The notes beneath the pieces are model-generated. The model was not told the DNA's origin and did not search any database. It was given only the letters and a program-made list of their open reading frames with translations. A stretch of 64,000 nt of DNA, taken from contig JAFREQ010000158.1 of the NCBI GenBank assembly GCA_025331565.1, positions 442,501-506,500 on the forward strand. Reading direction: 5' to 3'. This document shows, piece after piece, positions 12,401 to 22,972 of this stretch. Positions within the stretch are counted from its first letter, which is position 1. Every line of letters starts with the position of its first letter. Source of the DNA: Holacanthus passer. Taxonomy: Eukaryota; Chordata; Actinopteri; Pomacanthidae. The position numbers and the translations under genes are program-made.

Positions 12401-13479
12401 TTCATCGGGTCACCTGCAGGTTCTTACACAGGTATGAGAATGTCTGTGGCTGTGGTGTAAATAAAGTTCTTACCTACAATAAAAAATAAAGTCATCACAT
12501 AGAATCAAAAAAAGAGAGCAGGACTCACCCCAGGTACATGAAGCTGAACCAGAAGAGGAGCATGAGGGAGGACAGGATGAGCCAGCCGTGGATGAACTAA
12601 ACAACACAACCACACAAAGCACATCACACCTGCTCAGGAGTTCTGGATCAGCAAACTGCCGCATGTTCACTGAACTCCAACGGACACATGACATATTTAA
12701 ACTTTCATTTTGGTCTTATTGAATCATTTCAGTTTCCATTAAAAGCAGCTGTGATTCTGACCTTGTAGCAGCGATATTTGTAGAGGACGACCAGGAAGAT
12801 GGTCATAACCACGATGACGCTGATCATGATGATGGTGTTGAGGACGGAGTTGAGGAGCCGGCGGCCGACGGACGGAGTGTTCTCAGTGAACGGCGTGTAG
12901 ATCCTGCGGGACAAACATCACGGTTAGCTGTGAGCGGAGGACTCCTGCATGTGACGGCTGAGGCGTGGACCTACAGCTGCTGGTCGGTCTTCTCGGTGTA
13001 GAAGCTGACCGACTTGATGGTGGCGACCACCACCACCATGCAGAGGGTGACGGGGATGAACAGCATGATGACGTGCTTGGCTCCGTACTTCAGAGTCAGC
13101 TCCTCATCATCTGCATCCACCTCCTGGTCCGAGCTGCCGCCTCCGCTGCCGTCCGCAGGGGCCGGGCCCGCCCTCCTGCCCCCCCCAGGCTGGACCAACA
13201 GAGGGCGATGTTCAGAGTCAGTGCAGCAGGAAATACATCAGGCCAACAATAACTTTTCATACTATGATCAAAAAGGACAAAATGTTTTTGGAAACCTCAC
13301 TGATGACTGACATGAGATGCTGCCATGTAATAAATGAAAGCCTTCACCCTTTTGGATGGTGTGTTGTTGGGGGTGTTGAGGTCAGGATCTGGTCTGTAGG
13401 ACGGCACCACTGGATTCTCAGACGGGACCAGCGCCGTCCTCTCGTTGTAGGAGTCATCGTCACTGTCCGAGGCGTTCAT
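9479..13479 (-). CDS. psen2: Presenilin-2, gamma-secretase catalytic subunit
   Basis: Ten coding exons on the minus strand: 13479-13348, 13189-12975, 12903-12762, 12596-12529, 12277-12057, 11543-11445, 11033-10968, 10320-10234, 10087-9972 and 9634-9479. They join in phase to 433 residues (human PSEN2 is 448). Presenilin is the aspartyl protease of gamma-secretase and cleaves APP, Notch and other type I membrane stubs within the membrane. Catalytic aspartates are about D260 (YDLVAVL) and D352 (GLGDF); PALP lies at about 399-402. The conserved ELTLKYGAKHVIMLF start, the nine-helix core and the Q-F-Y-I terminus fit. The hydrophilic loop (exons 7 and 8) is divergent and acidic, as usual. The exon 7 donor (CAG|GTCCAG) is weak and is the least certain junction. 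A 5' UTR acceptor at 13534 and a possible first exon ending at 15154 point to a start near 15.2 kb, divergent from spast. Confidence 0.95.
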
Positions 13480-13979
13480 GGCTGGTTCAGGCTGCTGCCC
13501 GGCTCGGTGTTAGGCAGACTGTCTGCGGGGTGGCCTGAGAGGAAGCCAGCAGAAAAATACTGACAACTCACCCGCACATAACATTCTTTAACATTATATA
13601 CGTCAACCAACTGTACCGACACATGTTTAAAAGAAACTGGACGTTTGTCATTGAGTAGCTGCCAAACGCATGAAAACACCAAAGTGCAGCAGCTTCTCTT
13701 CTGCAGCCGACCACCCGGTCGGATCAGCTGCTGGACGTCCTGTGACTGTCTGCTGATCAGTGATCAGCTGGTGGCTCCACACGTCGCTGCTGCTGCAGTC
13801 AGACGCCATTAAATTTAGCAGGTTTCATTCAGACAAGAGAAACAGTTTTATTTTCAGTCCATTAATAATACTCAGCTGTATGAAAGAGTCTGACACCAGC
13901 CTGTTCTGATCTGAGCAACACCCACAGCTTCAAACAGCACGCCTGGCGCCAAGACTCATGGGATATGTAGTGGTTGAAT

Positions 13980-14406
13980 GTTGGGCTACAACTAATGATT
14001 GTTTTCGTAATTTCCTGCAGTTCGAGGTGAAGTTACCAAGCATTTTGTTTTGTCTGATCAACTAAGCCCAAAAACATTCAATTTACTGTCACATCAAGAG
14101 AAGGAAAATGTCATATTCTCACATGTGACAAGGTCAAACAATTTTTCAATTATCGACATAAATATTAACTGATTGTTGCAGCTCTACATTTGCAAACAAC
14201 TTGAAGGTAACGAATTATTTATGCACTTAGTGTAAGTACAATTTAAAGGTACTTCTACTTACTTACTCGGATGATTATTCATATTTTTTTAAGCCTGTTT
14301 AAACTGCTTTTTGTACTATTTAACTGCTTCTATCCCCTTTGCTGCTGTAACTTGTGAATTTCCCCACTGTGGGACGAATAAAGGTTTATCTTATCTTATC
14401 TTATTA
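13980..14406. repeat. MITE-like copy followed by a LINE-type 3' tail
   Basis: 13980-14186 begins GGGCTACAACTAATGATT and ends GATTGTTGCAGCTCTA, giving imperfect inverted ends with an AT-rich centre. The same element type appears near 1700-1920 and 19690-19976. About 14290-14406 is a separate piece: GCTGCTGTAACTTGTGAATT, then CCCCACTGTGGGACGAATAA, ending in repeated TTATC. This is the tail form shared with 18961, 50371 and 54838. Confidence 0.6.
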
Positions 14407-14765
14407 CATGACATACATTCAATTATATCTGCATTATTTACTGCTCTGTAGTTTCTTCTATAATGATGCATCATGTTTTAGCAGTTGATATATTTTGTTT
14501 CTAAAACCTGCAAATGTAGTGGAGTAAAAGCATAAAGTAGCTCAAAGAAAAATACAGAAGTAAAGTACAAGTACATCACGTAAGTAAATGACTGAGGTAC
14601 TTTTTAGTGGCTGGTCCAGTGATGACAAACAGCAGCCGCCTTCAGAAGTGACAAAGTACATTTACTCAAGTATTAGTTCTGAGGTACTTGTACTTGAGTA
14701 TTTCCATTTCATACAACTATATACTTTTACGTCAGAGGGAAACATTTGTTATTCTACTACATCTA
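14200..14765. repeat. GTACTTTTACTTGAGTA-type dispersed repeat fragments
   Basis: Fragments in both orientations: AAGTACATTTACTCAAGTA at about 14651 and AGTGGAGTAAAAGCATAAAG at about 14518. GAGGTACTTGTACTTGAGTA at about 14680 continues the first. This is a common fish repeat type and no coding capacity is seen. The LINE-type tail ending at 14406 is interleaved with it. Confidence 0.55.
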
Positions 14766-15244
14766 TCCAACAGCTTGTGACTTTCAACAAACGATGAATA
14801 TAACAAGCTGCATTATTATGAGTGAAACATTCATTTATTCTAATGAGCTGAAACACAACGAAGAACTTTTGTATGAAGACGTTCAGTTAAAGGTGAAAAT
14901 GAGGCTCAGTTTGGCTCCTAAAACCCTTCAAATCCTTTGGTTTATAAAGACTTGAATGACGTGAAACTCCATCATGTGTTAAGTCTCTACAGCTCAGACT
15001 GTCCAGACTGAAGAGACATTTAAATCTCACTTTGGACAGTCGAGCATCCGTCTTTGTCCAAATGTCCTCAGAGAAAATGAACATGAATCCAGGCACAGAG
15101 ATTCAAAACGAAGCCGGAAGTTTTACGCGAACAGTTTAAGATGAAGAGTTTACCTCGATTTAAGCTGCAGGAAACAGAAAAAGGAGCCGATCTGAAAGTA
15201 AACAGCGACCGACAACCCGGAAGAAGGCAGTCAGCTGAGCGGCG

Positions 15245-15277
15245 CACCACGTGACTGCGTCACGAGATCACGTGGTG
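15245..15277. promoter_or_regulatory. Paired E-box palindrome upstream of psen2
   Basis: CACCACGTGA at 15245-15254 and TCACGTGGTG at 15268-15277 form a perfect 10 bp inverted repeat with a 13 bp spacer. Each arm contains CACGTG, the core bound by bHLH-ZIP factors such as USF, MITF and TFEB. The spacer adds TGCGTCAC, which resembles a CRE half-site. The site is just upstream of the putative psen2 5' UTR exon (minus strand, ending in a GAG|GTAAAC donor at 15154). It is about 0.8 kb from the spast ATG, so it could serve both genes. Confidence 0.6.
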
Positions 15278-15992
15278 TGTCGAACTCTATTCGTTTCATA
15301 GCAAACAATTTCATTTAAACCTTCGTTTTTATAGTTTGTGTTAAATTAATGTAATGAATTTTATCCATATTCGCTGTTAAACAGTAAATGTTTCCAACTT
15401 TTCAACTTCTGTCCATAAAGATGCTGTAAAATGTGAGATATTTGTGATAAGATTTGTTAAAAGCTTTGACAGGTGATCAGAGTTTAACCAGCAACAGGAG
15501 AAACAGAGTTCCGTTTCAGGAACATTAAGAACTGATTCAAAGGCTCTTCTTCTCAAAAACCTTTAATGAGCTTCAAACTTTGTCCCCTGTCTGTCTTCAT
15601 GGACACTGAGACAATCTGCTGCTGAAGAAAATCAAAGAGTCACTTTATAGATTTGAATGACTCCAGCTCAGTGTTCAGTCTTCTTCAGTCTTCACTTTAA
15701 GCTTGAACTCGCTGAGACTGTCCTGATCCGGACTTTATTCATTCTGTTAGAACTTTATTTTATTATCATTATTCAGTGGGTTTCAGTTTCCATCTGATGC
15801 AACTGAACTCTATTTTTATTATTTTTATCTTGTTTTTACTATGACTATTTACTTTTATTATCGTCGTTATTATTATTATTACTATTGTTTGACGCCCTCC
15901 TGACCAGCAGGCGGCAGCACCGTGTTGGTTTGTGGTCCGTTAACAGACACGAAGAAGAAGCTGTCCGTTCGGTCTACTGTTCATACCAGACT

Positions 15993-16120
15993 ATGGTTGA
16001 CCCGTCGGGCTTTCAGGACTGAACCGAACTGGACCGGGACCAGGACCGGGGCGCTGTGATATGGACCTGGATGGGTCTGTGGGGGAGACGCGGCGGGGCG
16101 CGGGCCCACGGCTCCGGTAG
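15993..16120 (+). promoter_or_regulatory. Upstream ORFs of spast
   Basis: ATG 15993-15995 opens a nine-codon ORF ending at TGA 16020-16022, in the same frame as the spastin start. ATG 16061-16063 opens a second, out-of-frame ORF that overlaps the main start at 16071 and ends at TAG 16118-16120. Whether either lies in the mature 5' UTR depends on the unknown transcription start. Confidence 0.5.
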
Positions 16121-17169
16121 CGGGAAGCTGCGCGCGCTGCTGTCCGCCTCCTGCCGGCGGCTGCTGGCGCTGCTCTCCCTGCTCCCCTCGCTCCTCTGCC
16201 GGCTCTGGAGACGAGCCTCGGCCGCTGTGAGAGCCGAGCCGCGGAGGGGCGACGGCGGGAGCCCGGAGCGAGGCGAGCGTGTCCGGAGCCACCACCGGCG
16301 GGCCTTGGAGTTCATGTCTGCGGCGCTGAGGATCGATGAGGACGAACGAGGTTCGTTCGTTCAGCAGCTTCTGCTTTGTGTCGCACTGAACTCCATAAGA
16401 AAATCCCTCGTTTTAACGGTGTTCTGCTACCTGAACCTTTTACATGAGCCCTTTCCAAACCTGATCAGATCCTCGCTGCTCGGTGTGTGATTTAGGCCGA
16501 ATGGAAGAACAGATCATAAAGCTTCATTTATCACTACATTCAGGGTTTGTGAGCTCAGCTGTGTGTGTTTGTTGTTCACAGATGAAACGAGAGGATTTTT
16601 GTATGGGGTTTGGTGTGAACACAACAAGCACAGTTTTACATCAGGAAATAAAGAAACCTTTTGTGGGACTCAGTTTCCTGCAGCTGCTGACGACAGCACA
16701 TTGATTATTGATGTCAGCAGATTGTGATTGTGATTGTGTGTCAAGTATTGATTCATCTAAAAATACTGATGTTGTGTTTAATCACAGCTCAGAGTCCAAA
16801 GTGGATCTGACTGAGTCCACAAACTCAGAGCTTTGATTCAAACAGAGTTTGATGGTTTTCAGGTTGATCGTTTTGTACTTTCAGTCCTGTTGGATGTATA
16901 ACTAATAGAGGTCATATTGGTTTAAAGTGCTGATGTTGAACTGAGTGTGTTTTTGTGACAGCAGCTGAAGGTCAGTTAATCAGATGTGACAGTTGATCAG
17001 GATCCAGCTGATCAATAGTCCTGAGCCACATCAGACTCCCTCAGTAAAGAGACATGGATGAATTCTGAGAGCTGTCAAAGCCTCCAGTCCTCTGGTACAG
17101 CAGCGGGACACCCAGACTGTCTGTCTTTATCCCTCTACCAGGTGTTGGTCCTGTGTTGACTCACCATAC

Positions 17170-17237
<68 letters not shown>

Positions 17238-20019
17238 ACACTACTGGACCATCAGCCTCATATGGATTCACTTTCTTTTTGCTGTGTTTTACTCCTCCAT
17301 CATCTGCTGACTCGTCTGAACCAACAGCAGCTTTGGTTTGTCTCCACACACCAGAGCTCAGAGATCTGCACTCTGTTTATTTCAAACTGTGACCCAGATA
17401 CATATGGAGTGTAACATTTTACAGAGCAGAAAGCATCTTGTCAGCGCCCTCTAGTGGACAAACTGTGTAATTGAGACTCAATGTGATGTGAGTGTTGTCG
17501 ACCTCTGGCGGCCTCTTCGCTGGACGCAGGAAACAGCCCAGTTAGCTCTAAGAGAATATGAAACTGTTCGTCTGTGAGGTGACTGAGTGTCTCTGTAGCA
17601 CAGTCAGTTCTGGAGGAGTCGCTCATCTTCATTGGTTGATTTGTTGTCAGGTGACAAGCGGCAGGCGGTGGGCTGGTACCAGCGAGGGATCAGCGAGCTG
17701 GAGAAAGGAATCGCCATCCAGATCTCAGGAGGTGGTGAGTTCAGGTTACTCTGTGCAGGGAGATCAGAGCCCAGCACAGACACAACTGAGCGGACGTTTG
17801 TCAGATTGAATATCCTAAATATTGTTTTTAAAATAGTGACATTGTTATTTAAACCATCTATCTTTTCACATTTTCGGTTTCAGTGAATTTGTGTTGTCTG
17901 TCTTTTTTCCAGGAGAGAAATATGAGCGCGACAGACGGCTGCAGAACAAGATGACCACCAACCTGATCATGGCTAAAGACCGGCTGCTCTCTTTAGGTAG
18001 CTTTGATGATTTCACCCTATCAGACACTGATGCCGAGTGTCCACTGGGGAGCGTCACTGCTTTATTGAGCTTTCAGTGTCGAAGTGTTTCGAAAGGTTTC
18101 TGTCACTTCATGGTCGTTTTCTGACTCTTTGTACTTGTTTTTGATCTTTATCTTTTGAGCTCTTTTTGTCTTCATCCAAAATGAAAACACCTTGGTTTTT
18201 GGTTCCGCTCATTGTTTCTCTTGTGTTCGACTGTGTTTTTTCTCCTCTTTATTCTTGTTGTTTCAGTCAAGGTGCTCTCAGGATCGAGGGCTCAGACAGA
18301 CATTTACACTGACAGCACTGACCCTGCCGACCAGACTGCCCACCTGCGCTCAGGTACGTCCTGCTGGGCTTCTCAACAAACACCATGTCCACAGTAATAT
18401 GAATACATCTGGTAGAAATATGAAAATTTTCAGGCCTCATTTCGTTTTCTCAAAGTTCAAACTAAAAGAAGGTGCATTGGTGCCACCATCAGGTCAGGTC
18501 AGGGAGCAGTTTTACAAAGTGTCCCTGAGTCCATGTATTAATCTCCTGTCTACGATCATGTGTTTGACAAAGTGTTGAGCCTCGCTCCGTCCTCGCTTCT
18601 GAACGACTGAGCCTTTTCAGGATGAACCTTTCAGGCCCAAGGGGCGTCCAAACATTTTTGGAATGAGGGTTGTAATTGTGTATGCTGCCATACAAACAAA
18701 ATAAAAGCGTGTCAGGTTTTTGTACAAAAATGAAGCAGCATAATTGTATTTATCACATTTCACTGCAATGACTCGTCGAACGGCTGCATGCTCGATCCAA
18801 ACTGCAACGTATTTGTCATTTGACATCATTGTTACAAGTTTTTTACCTTTTCAACTGTTTGACATTTTAGGGTTGAAAGTAATGACTGCTCCTATTTTGG
18901 AAGGATCTGTAGAAATGTCTTTAAAATGTTTCTTTTATAAAATGTCCAAGGTGACGTCTTAAGATAAGATAAGAAATTCCTTTATTAGTCCCACAAAGGG
19001 GAAAAAAAACAATATCAACAAGAGAAGTATAAAAAAGTATTAACAATGTTCACAATATCAATCTTCACTTAACTGTGATATAAAACCAAAGAAAAAGACA
19101 CTGGGGGTCAAAGTTCAAATGTGTGTGTGGTCAGCAGGTGGGACTGTCTCCAGAAAGAGGGACTCCGTTAATCCAGCACCGTCCAGCAGACCAAAGCACT
19201 TCCCCAAGACGTCCTGTCCTTCCTCCTCCTCATCTTCCTCGGCGGGCCTCCATCGCTCTTCCAACCCGGGCTCACAGCGCCCCCCCGCCCACGCCAACAG
19301 TAAGGTGTGTTTCAGCCCTTCACAGGTCAGAGCTAATGTTCCCTCGGGCCTCCAGGCTGAGCTGAGCTTAGTGCGTCCGCCTGCACTGTCACACAGTGAT
19401 GAACACGGATGTTTCCCATGTTGGACTCTCCTGCAGGTCAGAACAAGTCGTCCCGGTGGTAAAATCAGCTCCCCGACGTCGACGCCGCTGAAGAAGAAAG
19501 ACACAAAGAACCTGAAGAACGTAGATGGGAAGCTCGCCAACCTCATCCTCAACGAGATCGTCGACAGGTGAGAGGCGCTAACCAACCAGACGGCTCGTTA
19601 CTCGATATGAGACGATGAAATGTGACCCTCGATTGTCTTCTGTATAGAAACATGTCAGCTGTCTTCATGTCTGAAATAAGAAGAAACTCGAGCTGCAACT
19701 CACATTTATTGTCAGTCTCCATTCTGCCCGTGATCGTCTTCGATTAGTTCGGTCTATACAACATAAGATAGTGAAAATGTCCATCACAGTTTCTGAGATC
19801 CCAAAATGACGTCTTCAGTCAAAAAGATTCAGTAGCAAGAAAAAGCGTCACATTTTTACATTCATGAACTTTTGTAATTTTAGCTTGAAAAGTGACCGAA
19901 ACGATTAATCGATCATCAAAACAATTGTTGGTTAATTTTTCACTGATTGATTAACGGACTGATCGTTGCTCTTGACCACAGACTGTGTTTGATGTGAGCT
20001 GTGTCATTGATCGTATTGA

Positions 20020-20094
<75 letters not shown>

Positions 20095-22972
20095 CCACGT
20101 ATCAGCGGCTCATCTGTGAGGTTTGAAGACATCGCCGGCCAGGATTTGGCGAAGCAGGCGCTGCAGGAGATCGTCATCCTGCCGGCGCTGCGGCCGGAGG
20201 TGAGTTCAAGAACCAACAGAGAAACAAAGGTTTCATGGTTTTACTGAAAGGACAGTAGAGGCTTTACAGACACACTCGCTGGAAGTCTGAGTGTGATGTT
20301 TCTTCTTCTGCAGTTGTTGCTCTGACAGCAGATTTTCTTCTTCTCTAGTTGTTTACAGGACTGCGTACTCCAGCCAGAGGACTTCTTCTGTTCGGTCCAC
20401 CCGGCAACGGCAAGACGATGCTGGTGAGTCAGATAGATCGATGCTAAAATATATGAATTATTGTTGTTAAATGAATGGATTTGATGTTTTGGAGTCAGGC
20501 TTTGAGGATTTTGAGTTTCCTGTGATGTTTTTATCAACTCCAGGCTAAAGCTGTGGCAGCTGAGTCCGATGCCACCTTCTTCAACATCAGCGCCGCCAGC
20601 TTGACCTCCAAATACGTGAGTATCTGTGACACTGACGGCCATTTTTCACTACGCACATTAAACCAGGGTAAATCAAACTAACACTGAGCGGATGAGTGGA
20701 AGTATAGCAGTCACGGTCGTCTGTCTGTGTGCAGGTGGGTGAAGGAGAGAAGCTGGTTCGAGCTCTGTTCTCTGTGGCCAGAGAGCTGCAGCCCTCCATC
20801 ATCTTCATCGGTAACTCTTCCTCTAAATCACTGGTTCTCACACTGGGGGGGCGGCCCCTCCTGGAGGGTGGAGAGTGGTTGCAGGGGGTCAAACACGACC
20901 GGGGGTCGACAGCGAGTGGAGCTGAAACTGTTTTCACGTGGAAATAACAAAACGACTTTAAGATGAATTCAGACAACAACCGACTGAATTAAAATCATTT
21001 TTCCTCTCTAAAAAGCTAACAGAGTCGGAGCACATGGATCTTCTTTCACTTTAACTTAATGATGATGTTTGTGTCCAGATGAAGTGGACAGTCTGCTGTG
21101 TGAGCGGAGGGAAGGCGAGCACGACGCCAGCCGGCGCCTCAAGACCGAATTCCTCGTCGAGTTTGATGGAGTAATCACATTGAATCTCACTAAACAAATG
21201 AGTGACTTTGTGCCTCTTTACCCGCAAACACTGACGGATCTGCACTTGTTCCAGGTGCAGTCAGGAGGTGACGACAGGGTTCTAGTGATGGGAGCCACCA
21301 ACAGGCCTCAGGAGCTGGACGAGGCCGTTCTCAGGTCAGATCTTGCGCCTCTGTGGTCGTTTTGTCAGGTCCGGTTACCATCTGTCCGTCAGCGTCTCCT
21401 GTCGTCCTGTAGGGGGCAGCAGCCACGCTCAGCTTTGGTTTTATGTCTCATTTATTTGCAGGCGTTTTGCGAAGCGTGTGTACGTCGCTCTGCCGGCCGA
21501 GGAGGTGAGTTCAAGCCTCGGTTAAAAATCTCAAAGACATAAATCTCACTGGTTTGACTGATTCTGCTGCTGTTTTCAGACTCGCTTCAAGCTGCTGAAG
21601 AACCTGTTGGAGAAACACAGGAACCCGCTGACTCACAAAGAGCTGAGTCAGCTGGCCAGGTGAGTGCTGAGTCATTGTTTCACAGATGACTTTGATGATG
21701 ATGATATGTGTTCGTATGGGGGGGTTATCCGTCAATGAAACGGGAAGAGACCACCTGACCTTTCTGTTCTCTGTTTCTGATTGGTTAGAATGACAGACGG
21801 CTACTCAGGCAGTGATATCACCTCATTGGCTAAAGACGCCTCCTTGGGACCAATCAGAGGTGAGATATAGTTTTGAAGTCAAAGTTTGGAGAACTGATGA
21901 ATTTAATACATTTATCTAGAAGTTTCAGATTCATTCATTTCATCCTCTGGTTTCCTGACAGTGACACGACAGCAGCTGTGGTCATTTTTAATAATCGGCT
22001 TCCTGCAGTCACTGTGAGGATGAAGTGTTTCTGTGACAGTGACTCACTGTTTGCAGCGATAACTTCACAGGATTCTTGTTTTTGTTTAATAACTGCTATA
22101 AATTTTTATCTCTGACTTTAAATGCTTCAGGTGTTCGTTTGACTCACAGCTCCAGGTTTGATTTGTCCAAAACAAATAAATATGTTTGTTATAACACATC
22201 CGACTGTCTGATATCTGCAGACGCTTCAGTTAAAAAGTTGTTTTTCTCCAAAGGGGAGTTTGCCTTGTAATCAGGGTCATCTCATATTCAGGACGATATA
22301 TTAAACAATGTTTTCCGATGGAAAAAAGTTTGTGACACAAATTTCATCCTATTTTTAGGTTTAGGAGAAAAAACTTTTGTGAACTTTCTCACTGAGGAAA
22401 TGATTGTTATTGTTCAAAAGCTGCAGAGGAGTCGAACATGTCAGGAGCTGCAGGAGATAAAAGCTCATTGATGACTATCATCTTATTAAAAATGATATTT
22501 TTTACATAATTATTCAATATATTTTTGAATATAAATATATTTCGGGAGTGTCCGTGTGCAGAATGTAACAGAGCGTCTGCTCTGTCCACAAAAACCCACG
22601 TCCTCTTGGACCAAATGTGTCATTTAGAGAATAAATTCATTTAACAGGAGTTTAAAGGTCGATGTTTTTTCTGCTTGTTCAGACGACGTGTGTTTGTGTG
22701 TTTCAACAGAGCTGCGTCCAGAACAAGTGAGAAACATGGAGGCCAGCGAGGTGAGTTCACTCCACTGCAGCTGATGATGTCATAATGTGTCACCAATCAC
22801 CGCTTAGTTATTGATTGAACTGATTCTCGTCCTGTTTTCTCCTCAGGTCCGAAACATTTGTTTCAGAGACTTTGTGGAGTCTCTGAAGAAGATCAAGAGG
22901 AGCGTCGCTCCACAGACTCTGCAGCTCTACGTCCACTGGAACAGAGACTACGGAGACACGACGGCTGTGTGA
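16071..22972 (+). CDS. spast: Spastin, microtubule-severing AAA ATPase
   Basis: Seventeen exons: 16071-16350, 17651-17734, 17913-17996, 18267-18353, 19138-19304, 19437-19567, 20106-20199, 20349-20423, 20544-20615, 20735-20810, 21079-21170, 21255-21334, 21462-21504, 21580-21659, 21789-21859, 22710-22750 and 22847-22972. They join to 560 residues (human 616). Spastin hexamers sever microtubules using ATP and shape ER tubules; loss of the human gene causes spastic paraplegia. Seen here: an N-terminal hydrophobic stretch at about 20-46, a MIT domain at about 73-155 (ALEFMSAALRIDEDE), a variable linker, Walker A GPPGNGKT at about 325-332, Walker B IIFIDE ending at about 385, arginines 441-442 in the finger position, and a C-terminal helix ending GDTTAV. 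ATG 16071 is the first in-frame methionine after the TGA at 16020. Exon 7 follows a 65 bp TG repeat. A poly(A) signal ATTAAA lies at 23170. Confidence 0.96.
17174..17236. repeat. TG dinucleotide repeat in spast intron 1
   Basis: About 31 uninterrupted TG units. The Cys-Val frames across it are artefacts. Confidence 0.97.
18961..19010 (-). repeat. LINE-type 3' tail, minus strand
   Basis: AAGATAAGATAAGAAATTCC, then TTTATTAGTCCCACAAAGGG and an A-run. On the minus strand this reads CCCTTTGTGGGACTAATAAA followed by TTATC repeats, the same 3' end as at 14370 and 54838. It lies in spast intron 4. Confidence 0.7.
19690..19976. repeat. MITE-like element in spast intron 6
   Basis: Starts GAGCTGCAACTCACATTTAT and closes with a GATTAACGGACTGATCGTTG-like end. 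The body contains GAAAAGTGACCGAAACGATT, also found in diverged form near 1835. A non-autonomous element without coding capacity. Confidence 0.55.
20022..20095. repeat. TG repeat abutting the spast exon 7 acceptor
   Basis: About 33 TG units followed by CGCGCG and CCACGTATCAG, then exon 7 at 20106. The transcript therefore has a UG tract where a polypyrimidine tract is normally found. Confidence 0.95.

Larger units (their letters stand above)
13535..16070. other. psen2-spast head-to-head intergenic region
   Basis: Holds the psen2 5' UTR intron and probable first exon (about 15154-15235), the E-box palindrome, repeat fragments at 13980-14765, and AT-rich sequence from 15300 to 15900. From about 15890 it turns GC-rich as the spast promoter and 5' UTR. 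No other gene is seen. Confidence 0.6.
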
